Assembly (NCBI RefSeq): GCF_001686985.1
Contig: NZ_CP015318.1
Span: forward strand, 3,594,001 to 3,658,000
Direction: 5' to 3'
DNA from: Mesorhizobium amorphae CCNWGS0123
Lineage (GTDB): Bacteria; Pseudomonadota; Alphaproteobacteria; Rhizobiales; Rhizobiaceae
DNA: 64,000 nucleotides
Shown: positions 25,002-33,781 of the stretch, piece after piece
Numbering within the stretch: the stretch's first letter is position 1
How the letters are laid out: each line of letters begins with the position of its first letter
Made by a program: the position numbers and the translations under genes
Notes under the pieces: generated by a model
Databases searched by the model: none
What the model saw: the letters and a program-made list of their open reading frames with translations, nothing else
What the model was told of the DNA's origin: nothing

Positions 25002-25967
25002 ATGGACATCCTCGCCCAAGTGCTTGATCGCGTCCGCCTCAGTGGGACCCTGCTCTTCCACTTCGAGCTCGGCCATCCATGGAATCTGGCATTGCCAGCG
25101 CGCCCATACGCCCTGTTCCACTATCTCAGTCGTGGCTCAGCTACCCTCGCGCTCGAAAAGGGACGAGAACTCCACATGACCGAGGGCGACTTTGTTGTCG
25201 TCACGCGTGGCGAGCCTCATGTGATCTACTCGGATAGCGAGACGGAGCCGCTGCCGATTCTCGACATCGATCGACTAGCTGGGCGTCTTGGCCTCGTTCG
25301 TCACGGAGGCGGCGAGCAGCCGCTCGCGACGATGATCTGTGGTAATTTCACAGTGGCACGGCCGCCCTCGCGCGGCAGCGTCTTGGAATTGCTTCCGCCC
25401 GTGCTTCTCCTGAAGCCGACGGAAGACGGAGAATGGCTCAAGGCCATTCTGCAACGCATGGTGAGCGAGGCGGCGTTCGAGCGTCCCGGGCAAGGCGTCG
25501 CGCTCTCACGTCTAACTGAAGTGCTCTTCGTCGAGGTGTTGCGAAGCTGGATCAAGTCGCTCGGTCCCGGAGAAGGCGGGTGGCTGGGGGCGATGGCGGA
25601 CCCGCACATAGGACCGGCGCTTCAGTTGATTCACGAACGACCGGATCGGCCCTGGACACTTGGCGACCTTGGGCTCAGCGTGGGGCTCGGCCGCTCGGCA
25701 TTTTCGGCTCGCTTCACCAAGCTCGTTGGCCAGTCCATGTACCGCTATCTGATCGCACGACGGATGTCGGAGGCTGCGTTTCTACTCGAAACAAGCGACG
25801 AGGGAATTGCACGGATTGCGACCCGTGTAGGCTACGAGACCACGGCCGCGTTTTCGAAGCTGTTCCATCGACATCATGGCCTGTCGCCTGGCCGTTATCG
25901 AGCGGTGCGCCGGTCTGACAGTGGCCGAAGGCAAGGTGGCGTTCTGGAAGCGGAAGTCGCCGATTGA
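25002..25967 (+). CDS. AraC family transcriptional regulator with cupin sensor
   Basis: The 321-residue protein has an N-terminal cupin-type ligand domain (HYLSRGSATL, MTEGDFVVVTRGEPH) and a C-terminal double helix-turn-helix (WTLGDLGLSVGLGRSAFSARF and a second helix pair ending HGLSPGRYR). GGGAC lies just before the ATG. It is divergent from the exported hydrolase with a 216-base shared promoter region. Pairing of such cupin-AraC regulators with hydrolases and oxidoreductases is common, so control of the 22.4-24.8 kb genes is likely. Confidence 0.85.
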   Translation: MDILAQVLDRVRLSGTLLFHFELGHPWNLALPARPYALFHYLSRGSATLALEKGRELHMTEGDFVVVTRGEPHVIYSDSETEPLPILDIDRLAGRLGLVRHGGGEQPLATMICGNFTVARPPSRGSVLELLPPVLLLKPTEDGEWLKAILQRMVSEAAFERPGQGVALSRLTEVLFVEVLRSWIKSLGPGEGGWLGAMADPHIGPALQLIHERPDRPWTLGDLGLSVGLGRSAFSARFTKLVGQSMYRYLIARRMSEAAFLLETSDEGIARIATRVGYETTAAFSKLFHRHHGLSPGRYRAVRRSDSGRRQGGVLEAEVAD

Positions 25968-26087
25968 CCTCGACCAGGCTGGCTATCACAGTCGCGACAG
26001 ACTGCTTTCGCGAGGTGCCATATAGCAGTGGACAGTCTGCATGCGGCCCCAAACCGGTCGTCAGCTAGTTCTACAATTCGCGATCGA

Positions 26088-26158
26088 CTGGGGAACCTGG
26101 ATTCGAACCAGGATCAACGGAGTCAGAGTCCGTGGGTCTGCCGTTACCCTATTCCCCA
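26088..26158 (-). tRNA. tRNA-Gln(CUG), copy 1, CCA not encoded
   Basis: Read on the minus strand, TGGGGAA and TTCCCCA form the acceptor stem. A GGGT/ACCC D-stem, a 5-bp anticodon stem around CTCTGAC (anticodon CTG) and the T-arm with TTCGAAT complete the cloverleaf. The discriminator is G; the next bases are TCG rather than CCA. It differs from copy 2 mainly in the D-arm and variable loop. Confidence 0.9.
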
Positions 26159-26269
26159 GCCAGCGTGGCTATGAGGACAAACGTGAAAACCGCAGGGGCC
26201 GAGGAGGTGGCCAAAGGGTCAATTGTCTGCTGGCCCCCTTGGCTTCTGCGTTTAGATACTGCCGCCACG

Positions 26270-26902
26270 CTAGTTCGTCCCTTGGGGCGGCGCTTCATTT
26301 TGCCAGCCGGCTAGCTCTGGCAGGTCGTCAAGCCAGCTTTTCTCTGTCATCGAGGCATCGCCGGCTTGCGGTGCAGCCTCGGTGGCGTTTTGAATGAGCC
26401 AGTCCATCCACTTCCGGTAGGCAAGCGGGTCAAGTTGGGGCGGCAGGACCTTGGCCTTGGCCAGCATGCGTTTGCGGAAACTGACTTGCCTGCGTAGCTT
26501 GGTCGTCGTGAACTTGATGGCCTTGCCCTGGTATTCAACCGTCCATCGCCCATCGCCGTGGCTGGCGAGCCTGTCGATAGCGAAACCGGCATCGACCGGC
26601 CTGTCGCGCCAGGGAAGCTCGATGGCATTCTTCCTCAGATCGATAGCCCATCGCCTGTAGCTGGCTCCTGCACGCTGGGGCGGCAGCACACCTGCTTGTT
26701 CGAGCATCTTCCTGCGGAAGGTAGGCTGCTTCTTGAGCTGGCCTGTCGTCAGCTCGATGCGATGCCCACGGAATTCGACGTGCCAGCGGATCCTTCCGTT
26801 GCCGACATACTTCACCAGCCTGTCGATGAAGAACTCGTCATCGGTAAGCATCACGCATCCCTGCTTGATGCTTTCGAGAATGTACTGGCTATCGGTGGGC
26901 AT
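26270..26902 (-). CDS. Hypothetical protein with an internally duplicated domain
   Basis: This 210-residue basic protein contains two related ~65-residue units: FFIDRLVKYVGNGRIRWHVEF...FRRKMLEQAGVLPPQ and FAIDRLASHGDGRWTVEY...FRKRMLAKAKVLPPQ. Each is followed by a Y-R-x-W segment. The C-terminal tail is acidic and Trp-containing. The pattern suggests a small nucleic-acid-binding module of the kind found at the ends of phage or plasmid primase-like proteins, but that is a guess and no family was recognised. No strong ribosome site precedes the chosen ATG. It lies alone between two tRNA-Gln genes. Confidence 0.6.
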   Translation of the reverse strand: MPTDSQYILESIKQGCVMLTDDEFFIDRLVKYVGNGRIRWHVEFRGHRIELTTGQLKKQPTFRRKMLEQAGVLPPQRAGASYRRWAIDLRKNAIELPWRDRPVDAGFAIDRLASHGDGRWTVEYQGKAIKFTTTKLRRQVSFRKRMLAKAKVLPPQLDPLAYRKWMDWLIQNATEAAPQAGDASMTEKSWLDDLPELAGWQNEAPPQGTN

Positions 26903-27000
26903 GAAGCGGTCTCGTGCAGGAACCTCTTGGGAAGCATAGCGATGCAAAATGAAAGCAGGGCCGAATTGCCGCACCAAGACATGTTTCTGTTGTGGAATCT

Positions 27001-27074
27001 TGGCTGGGGAACCTGGATTCGAACCAGGACTAACGGAGTCAGAGTCCGTGGGTCTACCGTTAACCTATTCCCCA
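27001..27074 (-). tRNA. tRNA-Gln(CUG), copy 2, CCA encoded
   Basis: The acceptor, anticodon and T-arms are as in copy 1, with anticodon CTG and a genomically encoded GCCA 3' end. The D-stem reads GGTT/ACCC with one mismatch. It lies 845 bases from copy 1 in the same orientation. Confidence 0.9.
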
Positions 27075-27225
27075 GCAGGCGCGGTCGATAACGGACCGTG
27101 CGAAGCGGGCGGCTATGTGCCGCGAGCGCTGCCTTGTAGCCGCCGCCGGAAAATAGTCAACCCCGCGCTGCGTTTCAATCGCTGCCTTTTGGCGCTCCCG
27201 CCTCAGCTCCGGCGGCGAGCGAGCC

Positions 27226-28155
27226 TCAATTCTCCGTCCGGCTGTATTGCGAGTGTTCGAAGAACAGCACCACACAGAGCCCGATCAGCAGCGGGATGAT
27301 CAGGTAGAACAGTCGGAACACGAGGAGCGCCGCCAGCACGCCGACCGGGTCCATGTGCGACAGACCGGCAAGGAACACCACCTCGAACACGCCGAGGCCG
27401 CCCGGCGCATGCGAGATCTGCGCCACCGAGAACGACACCAGGAAGACGCCGAGGATGACGAAATAGCCCGGGTTGCCGGCGGGGAGCGCAAAGAAGATGA
27501 TCGCCGCCGCCGCCAAAAGCTCGATCGGACCGATCAGCAATTGCCGCGCCACGATCGGCAGCGCCGGATAGTGCAACTGGAAGCTGCCGATCTTGAGCGG
27601 CTTCAGATGCAGCCAGCTGCCGAAGACATAGGCGCCGACGAGGATCAGCATGGCGAGGCCGGCGGCGATCGCCAGTCCATGGTGCGGGGCACCGGAATAA
27701 CGGTCGATGATCTCGGGTTCGAACACCAGCACGAGGCCGCCAACGAGCAGGCTGGACAGCACGAACGTGATCCAGCAGATGGCGACGAGTACGCCGACAT
27801 CCTGGCCGCTGAGCCCCCTAGTGCCGTAGGCGCGGTAGCGGATCACGGCGCCCGAGATGACCGAACCGCCGATATTGTGCGACAGCGCATAGGTGGTGAA
27901 GGAGCAGAAGGTGACGAACAGCCACGAGACCTTCTTGCCGATATGCAAAAGCGCGATGTGGTCGTAGCCGGCGAGCGAGGCATAAGCGATGACGGAGCTC
28001 AAGGCTGCCAGCAGCCAGCCGCGCGCCGGGATCGCGACAATGCCGTCCCAGACATCGTCGATCGAGATGCCGCGCAACTCGTGCCACAAAAGCAGGAGCG
28101 AGAAGACGACCGCCGCAATGCCGATGACCGGCCAGAGATAGCGCCTCCAGTTCAT
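27226..28155 (-). CDS. YbhN/UPF0104-type flippase-like membrane protein
   Basis: The 309-residue protein has 7-8 membrane helices and the conserved UPF0104/LPG synthase TM features (HNIGGSVISGAVIRYRAYG, HAPGGLGVFEVVFL). This family includes the membrane domain of lysyl-phosphatidylglycerol synthase without the catalytic part and is thought to act on lipids or polyprenyl carriers. The substrate cannot be read from the sequence. It is divergent from ppx/gppA, 245 bases away. Confidence 0.82.
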   Translation of the reverse strand: MNWRRYLWPVIGIAAVVFSLLLLWHELRGISIDDVWDGIVAIPARGWLLAALSSVIAYASLAGYDHIALLHIGKKVSWLFVTFCSFTTYALSHNIGGSVISGAVIRYRAYGTRGLSGQDVGVLVAICWITFVLSSLLVGGLVLVFEPEIIDRYSGAPHHGLAIAAGLAMLILVGAYVFGSWLHLKPLKIGSFQLHYPALPIVARQLLIGPIELLAAAAIIFFALPAGNPGYFVILGVFLVSFSVAQISHAPGGLGVFEVVFLAGLSHMDPVGVLAALLVFRLFYLIIPLLIGLCVVLFFEHSQYSRTEN

Positions 28156-28399
28156 GCGTCGCAGCTCATCGTCAGGCTTTGGCCCCGCATCTCTTTCCCA
28201 GTCCGCCCTCGATTTCAGACATGCCTGATTGAAGCCGGCTATTCAACAGGCAAGCACTGCCGGCGCATTGCGCCGCGAAAATTCACCCGCGTGCGCTCTT
28301 GGTGATCCGGCCCGGCGCTGTTAGTCTGGCCGCAACTTGAAACATTTAAGCGCCTGCTGCGTCCGGTCTCCGGTTCGCGCGGCGCCGGAAGGAACTGAA

Positions 28400-29743
28400 G
28401 TGGAAGACCACGACACCGGCGCTGGTGCGCCGGCAGTGGGCGTGTCCAGGGCTTCGCCGACGCCGCCAGGTCAGGCAAGCCCATCCGCCGGGCGGCATCA
28501 CGATCGCCATGCGGGGCCAGGCAGCAGACATGCTGACGAGGCGGGCGAGGCCCAGCACCAGAAAGGCAAATCAAGAAAACGGCGCAAGCGCCGGCGCGGC
28601 CGCAAGGTTTTCGCCCGCGACGACAATCCTGCCGCGAAGGCACCGGCGCCAGCCGCCAGTGTCGCGCCGGTCGCCCGTCCGCCCGAAGCCGCGCCTTCGC
28701 CGGTAGCGGCCCGGCCGCAGCACGGCCGGCCGCCGATGCAGGAACTGCCTGTGTTCGCCGCGCTCGATCTCGGCACCAACAATTGCCGCCTGCTGGTCGC
28801 GGTGCCGACGCGCCATGGCCAGTTCCGGGTCATCGATGCCTTTTCGCGCATCGTCAGGCTGGGCGAGGGGCTCACCGCCAATGGCCGCCTCGGTCAGGCC
28901 GCCATGGACCGCGCCGTCGAGGCGCTGAAGGTCTGCGGCGACAAGCTGCGCAACCGCAAGATCAGGAAGGCGAGGCTGATCGCCACCGAAGCCTGTCGCT
29001 CGGCTGACAATGGCGTCGAATTCCTCGAGCGCGTCGAGCGCGAGGCGGGGCTGAAGCTCGAGATCATCGACCGCCAGACCGAGGCGCGGCTTGCTGTGTC
29101 GGGCTGCGGTTCGCTGGTCGAGCGCGACACGCAAGGCGTCGTCCTGTTCGACATCGGCGGCGGCTCTTCCGAAATCGCGCTGATCGACCTCACCGGGCAT
29201 CGTTCGCCACGGCTCGCCAACCACATCGTCTCCTGGACCTCGCTGCCCGTCGGCGTCGTCTCGCTGGCCGAGCGCTTTGGTGGTCGTACCGTGACGCGCG
29301 AGATCTTCACCGCCATGGTCGAGGATGTCGCGGTCCGGCTGAAGGCCTTCGACGGGCGCGACCGGCTGGCACATGTGCTCGCCAGTCCGAATTTCCACCT
29401 GCTCGGCACCTCCGGCACGGTGACGACGCTGGCCGGCGTCCATCTCGACCTCGAGCGCTACGACCGCCGCCGCGTCGACGGTTTGTGGATGGACCGCGAC
29501 AGCGTCGACCGCATGGTCGAAAAACTGGTCGGCTGGGATTTCCAGCAACGCGTCGCCAATCCCTGTATCGGCGCCGATCGCGCCGACCTGGTGCTCGCCG
29601 GCTGCGCCATACTGGAAGCGATCCGGGCCGTGTGGCCGTCCGAGCGGCTGCGCGTCGCCGACCGCGGCCTGCGCGAGGGCATCTTGAGCGAGCTGATGGC
29701 CGATGATGGCGTCTGGCGCAATAACGGGCGTGGCCGGCAATGA
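28400..29743 (+). CDS. Ppx/GppA exopolyphosphatase family phosphatase
   Basis: The 447-residue protein has a disordered, Arg/Lys/Pro-rich head (about 1-110, with KRRKRRRGRK) and then the Ppx/GppA actin-like fold. It shows ALDLGTNNCRLLVA, EACRSADNG (the catalytic Glu region), DIGGGSSEIAL and LGTSGTVTTLAG. It hydrolyses polyphosphate or pppGpp. GTG at 28400 follows GGAAGGAA and is preferred over a TTG 21 codons upstream. Its stop overlaps the rlmE start by four bases (ATGA), so the two are translationally coupled, an arrangement typical of alphaproteobacteria. Confidence 0.9.
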   Translation: MEDHDTGAGAPAVGVSRASPTPPGQASPSAGRHHDRHAGPGSRHADEAGEAQHQKGKSRKRRKRRRGRKVFARDDNPAAKAPAPAASVAPVARPPEAAPSPVAARPQHGRPPMQELPVFAALDLGTNNCRLLVAVPTRHGQFRVIDAFSRIVRLGEGLTANGRLGQAAMDRAVEALKVCGDKLRNRKIRKARLIATEACRSADNGVEFLERVEREAGLKLEIIDRQTEARLAVSGCGSLVERDTQGVVLFDIGGGSSEIALIDLTGHRSPRLANHIVSWTSLPVGVVSLAERFGGRTVTREIFTAMVEDVAVRLKAFDGRDRLAHVLASPNFHLLGTSGTVTTLAGVHLDLERYDRRRVDGLWMDRDSVDRMVEKLVGWDFQQRVANPCIGADRADLVLAGCAILEAIRAVWPSERLRVADRGLREGILSELMADDGVWRNNGRGRQ

Positions 29744-30537
29744 GCAAGAAACCGGAAAAGCCAGGTTCGGGAAGCATTCGCGTCCTGAAGACCAGGATCA
29801 AGAAGAAGAGCGGCCTGAAGGAATCGTCGCGCCGCTGGCTGCAGCGCCACATCAACGATCCCTATGTGCAGCGCTCCAAGGCCGACGGCTATCGCTCGCG
29901 CGCGGCCTACAAGCTGATCGAGATCGACGACAAGCACCATCTGCTGAAGCCCGGCATGAAGGTCATCGACCTCGGTGCCGCCCCCGGCGGCTGGTGCCAG
30001 GTTGCGGCGGCACGCACCAAGTCGACGGCGGACAATCCGCATGTCATCGGCATCGACTATCTGGAAATGGATGCCGTGCCTGGCGCGCCGGTGCTTTTGA
30101 TGGACTTCCTCGATCCCGAGGCGCCGCAAAAGCTTGCCGAGGCGCTCGGCGGCGATCCTGATGTCGTGCTGTCCGACATGGCGGCCCCCACAACCGGTCA
30201 TAAAAGAACCGACCACATCCGCACCATGCACTTGTGCGAGGTGGCGGCGGACTTCGCGCTTTCGGTCCTGAAGCCCGGCGGCCATTTCCTCGCCAAGACT
30301 TTTCAGGGCGGCGCCGAGAACGAATTGCTCTCCATGCTCAAGAAGAATTTCCGCTCGGTCCACCACGTCAAGCCGCCGGCGTCGAGGGATGAGTCGGTGG
30401 AGCTGTATTTGCTGGCGAAGGATTTTAAGGGGCGAGAGGCCGGTCCGCCCTCAGGCGGATCGGAACGTCCAGTGGACGTTCCGAAGGACTCGAGCGCCCG
30501 GAGCCATAGCGGAGGGCCGGGGGATGCCGAGGCCTGA
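29740..30537 (+). CDS. rlmE: 23S rRNA 2'-O-methyltransferase RlmE (FtsJ)
   Basis: The 265-residue enzyme methylates U2552 (E. coli numbering) of 23S rRNA using SAM. The SAM site is DLGAAPGGWCQVA, and the K-D-K-E catalytic set is visible at K58 (RAAYKL), D in VLSDMAAP, K in FLAKTFQGG and E in SVELYLLAK. A basic N-terminal extension is typical of the family in rhizobia. The natural fold should end near residue 230 (LLAKDFKG); the last ~30 residues are encoded by a palindromic repeat element and are probably unstructured. Confidence 0.93.
   Translation: MSKKPEKPGSGSIRVLKTRIKKKSGLKESSRRWLQRHINDPYVQRSKADGYRSRAAYKLIEIDDKHHLLKPGMKVIDLGAAPGGWCQVAAARTKSTADNPHVIGIDYLEMDAVPGAPVLLMDFLDPEAPQKLAEALGGDPDVVLSDMAAPTTGHKRTDHIRTMHLCEVAADFALSVLKPGGHFLAKTFQGGAENELLSMLKKNFRSVHHVKPPASRDESVELYLLAKDFKGREAGPPSGGSERPVDVPKDSSARSHSGGPGDAEA
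30440..30523. repeat. Palindromic element inside the rlmE 3' end
   Basis: TCCGCC/GGCGGA (30444-30449 with 30454-30459) and GGAACGTCC/GGACGTTCC (30462-30470 with 30474-30482) are two adjacent perfect hairpins, followed by a GC-rich tail. The element is read in frame as the C-terminal extension of RlmE. Confidence 0.6.
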
Positions 30538-30548
30538 TTGGGCCGCCC

Positions 30549-32060
30549 TTACTCCCCCGGCGACCTCGCCGGCTCCAGCACCTTGGGCGTCGTCAGCCTG
30601 CCATGCCCCGACACGGCGTTGCCGGCATCGGGCGCCAGCCGCATGAACGACAGCGATGCGGCCGCAGAAATCGCCGCCACTATGAAGAAGGCGATGTGGA
30701 AGTCGGCGAGCGTCAGCGATCCGCCGTGGATCGATGTCGACACTTCCAGAACCCCGCCGGCGACAGCCACGCCGAGCGCGATCGACAGCTGCTGGAACAC
30801 CGCCGTGATCGGCGTCGCCTTGCTCGTGTCTTCGGCCGACACCTCGGCATAGGAGAGCGCGTTGACGCCCGTGAAGAACATCGAGCGGATGAAGCCGCCA
30901 ACCAAAAGCATGGCGAGCATCAGCACATAGGGCGTGTCGGGCGTGAACAGGCCGTAGACGCCCATCGATGCCGCCGCCACCAGCGAGCCGACAATCAGCA
31001 CGCGGCGGAACCCTGCCACGCGGAAAATCAGCGCCGTGACGAATTTCATGCCGATGGCGCCGATCGCTGAGACGAAGGTGATCATGCCCGACTGGAACGG
31101 TGTCAGCCCGAAGCCGATCTGGAACATCAGCGGCAGCAAAAACGGCACCGCGCCGATGCCGATGCGGAACAGCGAGCCGCCGAGCACGGAGGAGCGGAAC
31201 ACTTGGTTGCGGAACAATTCGAGCGCCAGCAGCGGGTTTTGGGCGCGGCGCGCATGCAGTAGGTAGAGCGCGCCCGACACCACTCCGACGGCCACGGTGA
31301 TCAAGCCGGCAAGCGGCGGCAGGGCCGGCAGGCTGACCACCGACAGGCCGAAGACCACGCCTGACGCTGCCAGCCCGCTCAGCACGAAGCCGATGAAATC
31401 GAGCGGCGGCGTCTCGGTTGCTTCGGTTTCCGGCAGGAAGCGCGTGGCAAGCCAGATGCCGAGGAGCCCGATCGGCACATTGATCAGGAAGATCCAGTGC
31501 CAGGTGAAATAGGTGGTGATGAAGCCGCCGATCGGTGGACCGACAAGCGGCCCGACAAGTGCCGGAACGGTCAGCCAGGACATGGCGGCGACAAGTTCGC
31601 TCTTGGGCGTCGCGCGCACCAGCACCAGGCGCCCGACCGGCGTCATCATGGCGCCGCCAATGCCTTGCAGGAAGCGCGACACGACGAAGGCCGGCAGTGA
31701 ATTGGAAACCGCGCAGGCGACCGAACCGACGATGAACACCGCGATCGCGGCGCGAAAGACATTCTTGGCGCCGAAGCGATCCGCCATCCAGCCGCTGATC
31801 GGAATGAAGATCGCCAGCGACACCAGATAGGCCGTCAGCGCCAGCTTGAGCGCGATCGGGCTGGTGTGGATGTCGATGGCGATCGCCGGCAGCGACGTCG
31901 CGATGACGGTCGAATCCATGTTTTCCATGAAAAGAGCGACCGCCAGGATGAGCGGGATGGTGCGGTTCACAAAACGCGTCCGGACTTGATTCTCTGTGTC
32001 GTCGACCGGGGGCAAGCCGACACCAGGGGCGGTTATCATGCCGCGGTCCGGATGTCGCAT
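30549..32060 (-). CDS. DHA2-type (EmrB/QacA) MFS drug exporter
   Basis: The 503-residue, ~14-helix MFS protein has the DHA2 hallmarks: MDSTVIATSLPAIAIDI in helix 1, SGWMADRFGAKNVF in the first loop, and motif C-like GPLVGPPIGGFI in helix 5. It probably exports toxic compounds by proton antiport. The start is uncertain: ATG 32060 and ATG 32040 are both in frame, and neither has a strong ribosome site. It is divergent from guaB and convergent with rlmE. Confidence 0.85.
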   Translation of the reverse strand: MRHPDRGMITAPGVGLPPVDDTENQVRTRFVNRTIPLILAVALFMENMDSTVIATSLPAIAIDIHTSPIALKLALTAYLVSLAIFIPISGWMADRFGAKNVFRAAIAVFIVGSVACAVSNSLPAFVVSRFLQGIGGAMMTPVGRLVLVRATPKSELVAAMSWLTVPALVGPLVGPPIGGFITTYFTWHWIFLINVPIGLLGIWLATRFLPETEATETPPLDFIGFVLSGLAASGVVFGLSVVSLPALPPLAGLITVAVGVVSGALYLLHARRAQNPLLALELFRNQVFRSSVLGGSLFRIGIGAVPFLLPLMFQIGFGLTPFQSGMITFVSAIGAIGMKFVTALIFRVAGFRRVLIVGSLVAAASMGVYGLFTPDTPYVLMLAMLLVGGFIRSMFFTGVNALSYAEVSAEDTSKATPITAVFQQLSIALGVAVAGGVLEVSTSIHGGSLTLADFHIAFFIVAAISAAASLSFMRLAPDAGNAVSGHGRLTTPKVLEPARSPGE

Positions 32061-32278
32061 TAATTTGCTGTCACTTTTGTGCGACCGCAATCCTTGGTGG
32101 CGGCTGTCAGGACAAATCCCAGACTTTGCGATCGCGTCGCAATGATCGGCTTTTCATCGGCGCCGCGACGTGTTACCAGCCAGCGCCAATCCTGAAGGGG
32201 AAGAAACGAGTCGGCGCTGTCCATTCCGGTCCAGCGCTTTTTTGTATTCCCGGCACTTTTGTACACCAAGGACTGGCC

Positions 32279-33781
32279 ATGGCAAAAATCATCGAAACGT
32301 CCACCGGCGCGCTGGCGCTGACCTTTGACGACGTGCTGCTGCAGCCCGGCCATTCCGAGGTCATGCCCGGCGAGACCGACATCCGCACCCGCATCGCCGG
32401 AGACATCGATCTCAACGTTCCGATTCTCTCCGCCGCCATGGACACCGTCACCGAGGCGAGGCTCGCCATCGCCATGGCGCAGGCCGGCGGTATTGGCGTC
32501 ATCCATCGCAATTTCTCGCCGGCCGAGCAGGCCGAGCAGGTGCGGCAGGTGAAGAAATTCGAATCCGGCATGGTGGTGAACCCCGTTACCATCGGTCCCG
32601 ACGCCACGCTCGCCGACGCGCTGGCGCTGATGCGGACCTACTCGATCTCGGGCATTCCGGTGGTCGAGAACGGCGGCTCGGGCGGTCACACGGTCGGCCG
32701 CCTGGTCGGCATCCTGACCAACCGCGACGTGCGTTTCGCCTCCGACCCTGCGCAAAAAGTCTACGAACTGATGACCCGTGAGAACCTGATCACGGTCAAG
32801 GAGAATGTCGACCAGGACGAGGCCAAGCGTCTGCTCCATCAGCACCGCATCGAAAAGCTGGTCGTCGTCGACAAAAATGGCAATTGCGTCGGCCTGATCA
32901 CCGTCAAGGACATCGAGAAGTCGCAGCTCAACCCGCACGCTACCAAGGATGCGCAGGGCCGCCTGCGCGCCGCCGCCGCCACCAGCGTTGGCGATGACGG
33001 CTTCGAGCGCGCCGAGCGGCTGATCGATGCCGGCGTCGACCTTTTGGTCATCGACACCGCGCACGGTCATTCGCAGCGCGTTCTCGATGCCGTCACCCGC
33101 GCCAAGAAGCTGTCCAACTCGGTGCGCATCCTGGCCGGCAACGTCGCCACTGCAGAAGGCACGCAGGCGCTCATCGATGCCGGCGCCGACGCCGTCAAGG
33201 TCGGCATCGGCCCGGGCTCGATCTGCACCACCCGCATCGTCGCCGGCGTCGGCGTGCCACAGCTTTCGGCCATCATGTCGGCGGTCGAGACGGCGCACAA
33301 AGCAGGCGTCTCGGTGATTGCCGACGGCGGCATCAAATATTCGGGTGATCTCGCCAAGGCGCTCGCCGCCGGCGCCAGCGCGGCCATGATCGGCTCGCTG
33401 CTCGCCGGCACCGACGAGAGCCCGGGCGAGGTCTATCTGCACCAGGGACGTTCCTTCAAGGCCTATCGCGGCATGGGCTCGGTCGGCGCCATGGCCCGGG
33501 GCTCCGCCGATCGCTACTTCCAGGCCGAGGTCCGCGACACGCTGAAACTGGTTCCGGAGGGCATTGAAGGGCAGGTTCCCTACAAAGGACCTGTGTCCGG
33601 CGTACTGCACCAGCTTGCGGGCGGCCTGAAAGCCGCTATGGGTTATGTCGGCGGTCGCGATCTTGCCGATTTTCGCGACCGCGCCACTTTTGTGCGCATA
33701 TCCAACGCCGGACTTCGTGAAAGCCACGCCCATGACGTCACGATCACCCGCGAAAGCCCGAACTATCCGGGCGGACTTTGA
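32279..33781 (+). CDS. guaB: IMP dehydrogenase GuaB
   Basis: The 500-residue enzyme oxidises IMP to XMP in GTP synthesis. The TIM barrel is split by two CBS domains (about 95-215). The catalytic cysteine lies in GPGSICTTR (near 315), with the flap around YRGMGSVGAM and the R-Y pair near RYFQ. AAGGA precedes ATG 32279. The length is normal for the family. The 218-base upstream region is shared with the divergent MFS gene. Confidence 0.96.
   Translation: MAKIIETSTGALALTFDDVLLQPGHSEVMPGETDIRTRIAGDIDLNVPILSAAMDTVTEARLAIAMAQAGGIGVIHRNFSPAEQAEQVRQVKKFESGMVVNPVTIGPDATLADALALMRTYSISGIPVVENGGSGGHTVGRLVGILTNRDVRFASDPAQKVYELMTRENLITVKENVDQDEAKRLLHQHRIEKLVVVDKNGNCVGLITVKDIEKSQLNPHATKDAQGRLRAAAATSVGDDGFERAERLIDAGVDLLVIDTAHGHSQRVLDAVTRAKKLSNSVRILAGNVATAEGTQALIDAGADAVKVGIGPGSICTTRIVAGVGVPQLSAIMSAVETAHKAGVSVIADGGIKYSGDLAKALAAGASAAMIGSLLAGTDESPGEVYLHQGRSFKAYRGMGSVGAMARGSADRYFQAEVRDTLKLVPEGIEGQVPYKGPVSGVLHQLAGGLKAAMGYVGGRDLADFRDRATFVRISNAGLRESHAHDVTITRESPNYPGGL

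Noticed and set aside
26088..27074. Calling the tRNA-Gln pair attL/attR of an integrated element
   Set aside because: No integrase, excisionase or transfer gene lies between the copies, so only a scar hypothesis is justified.
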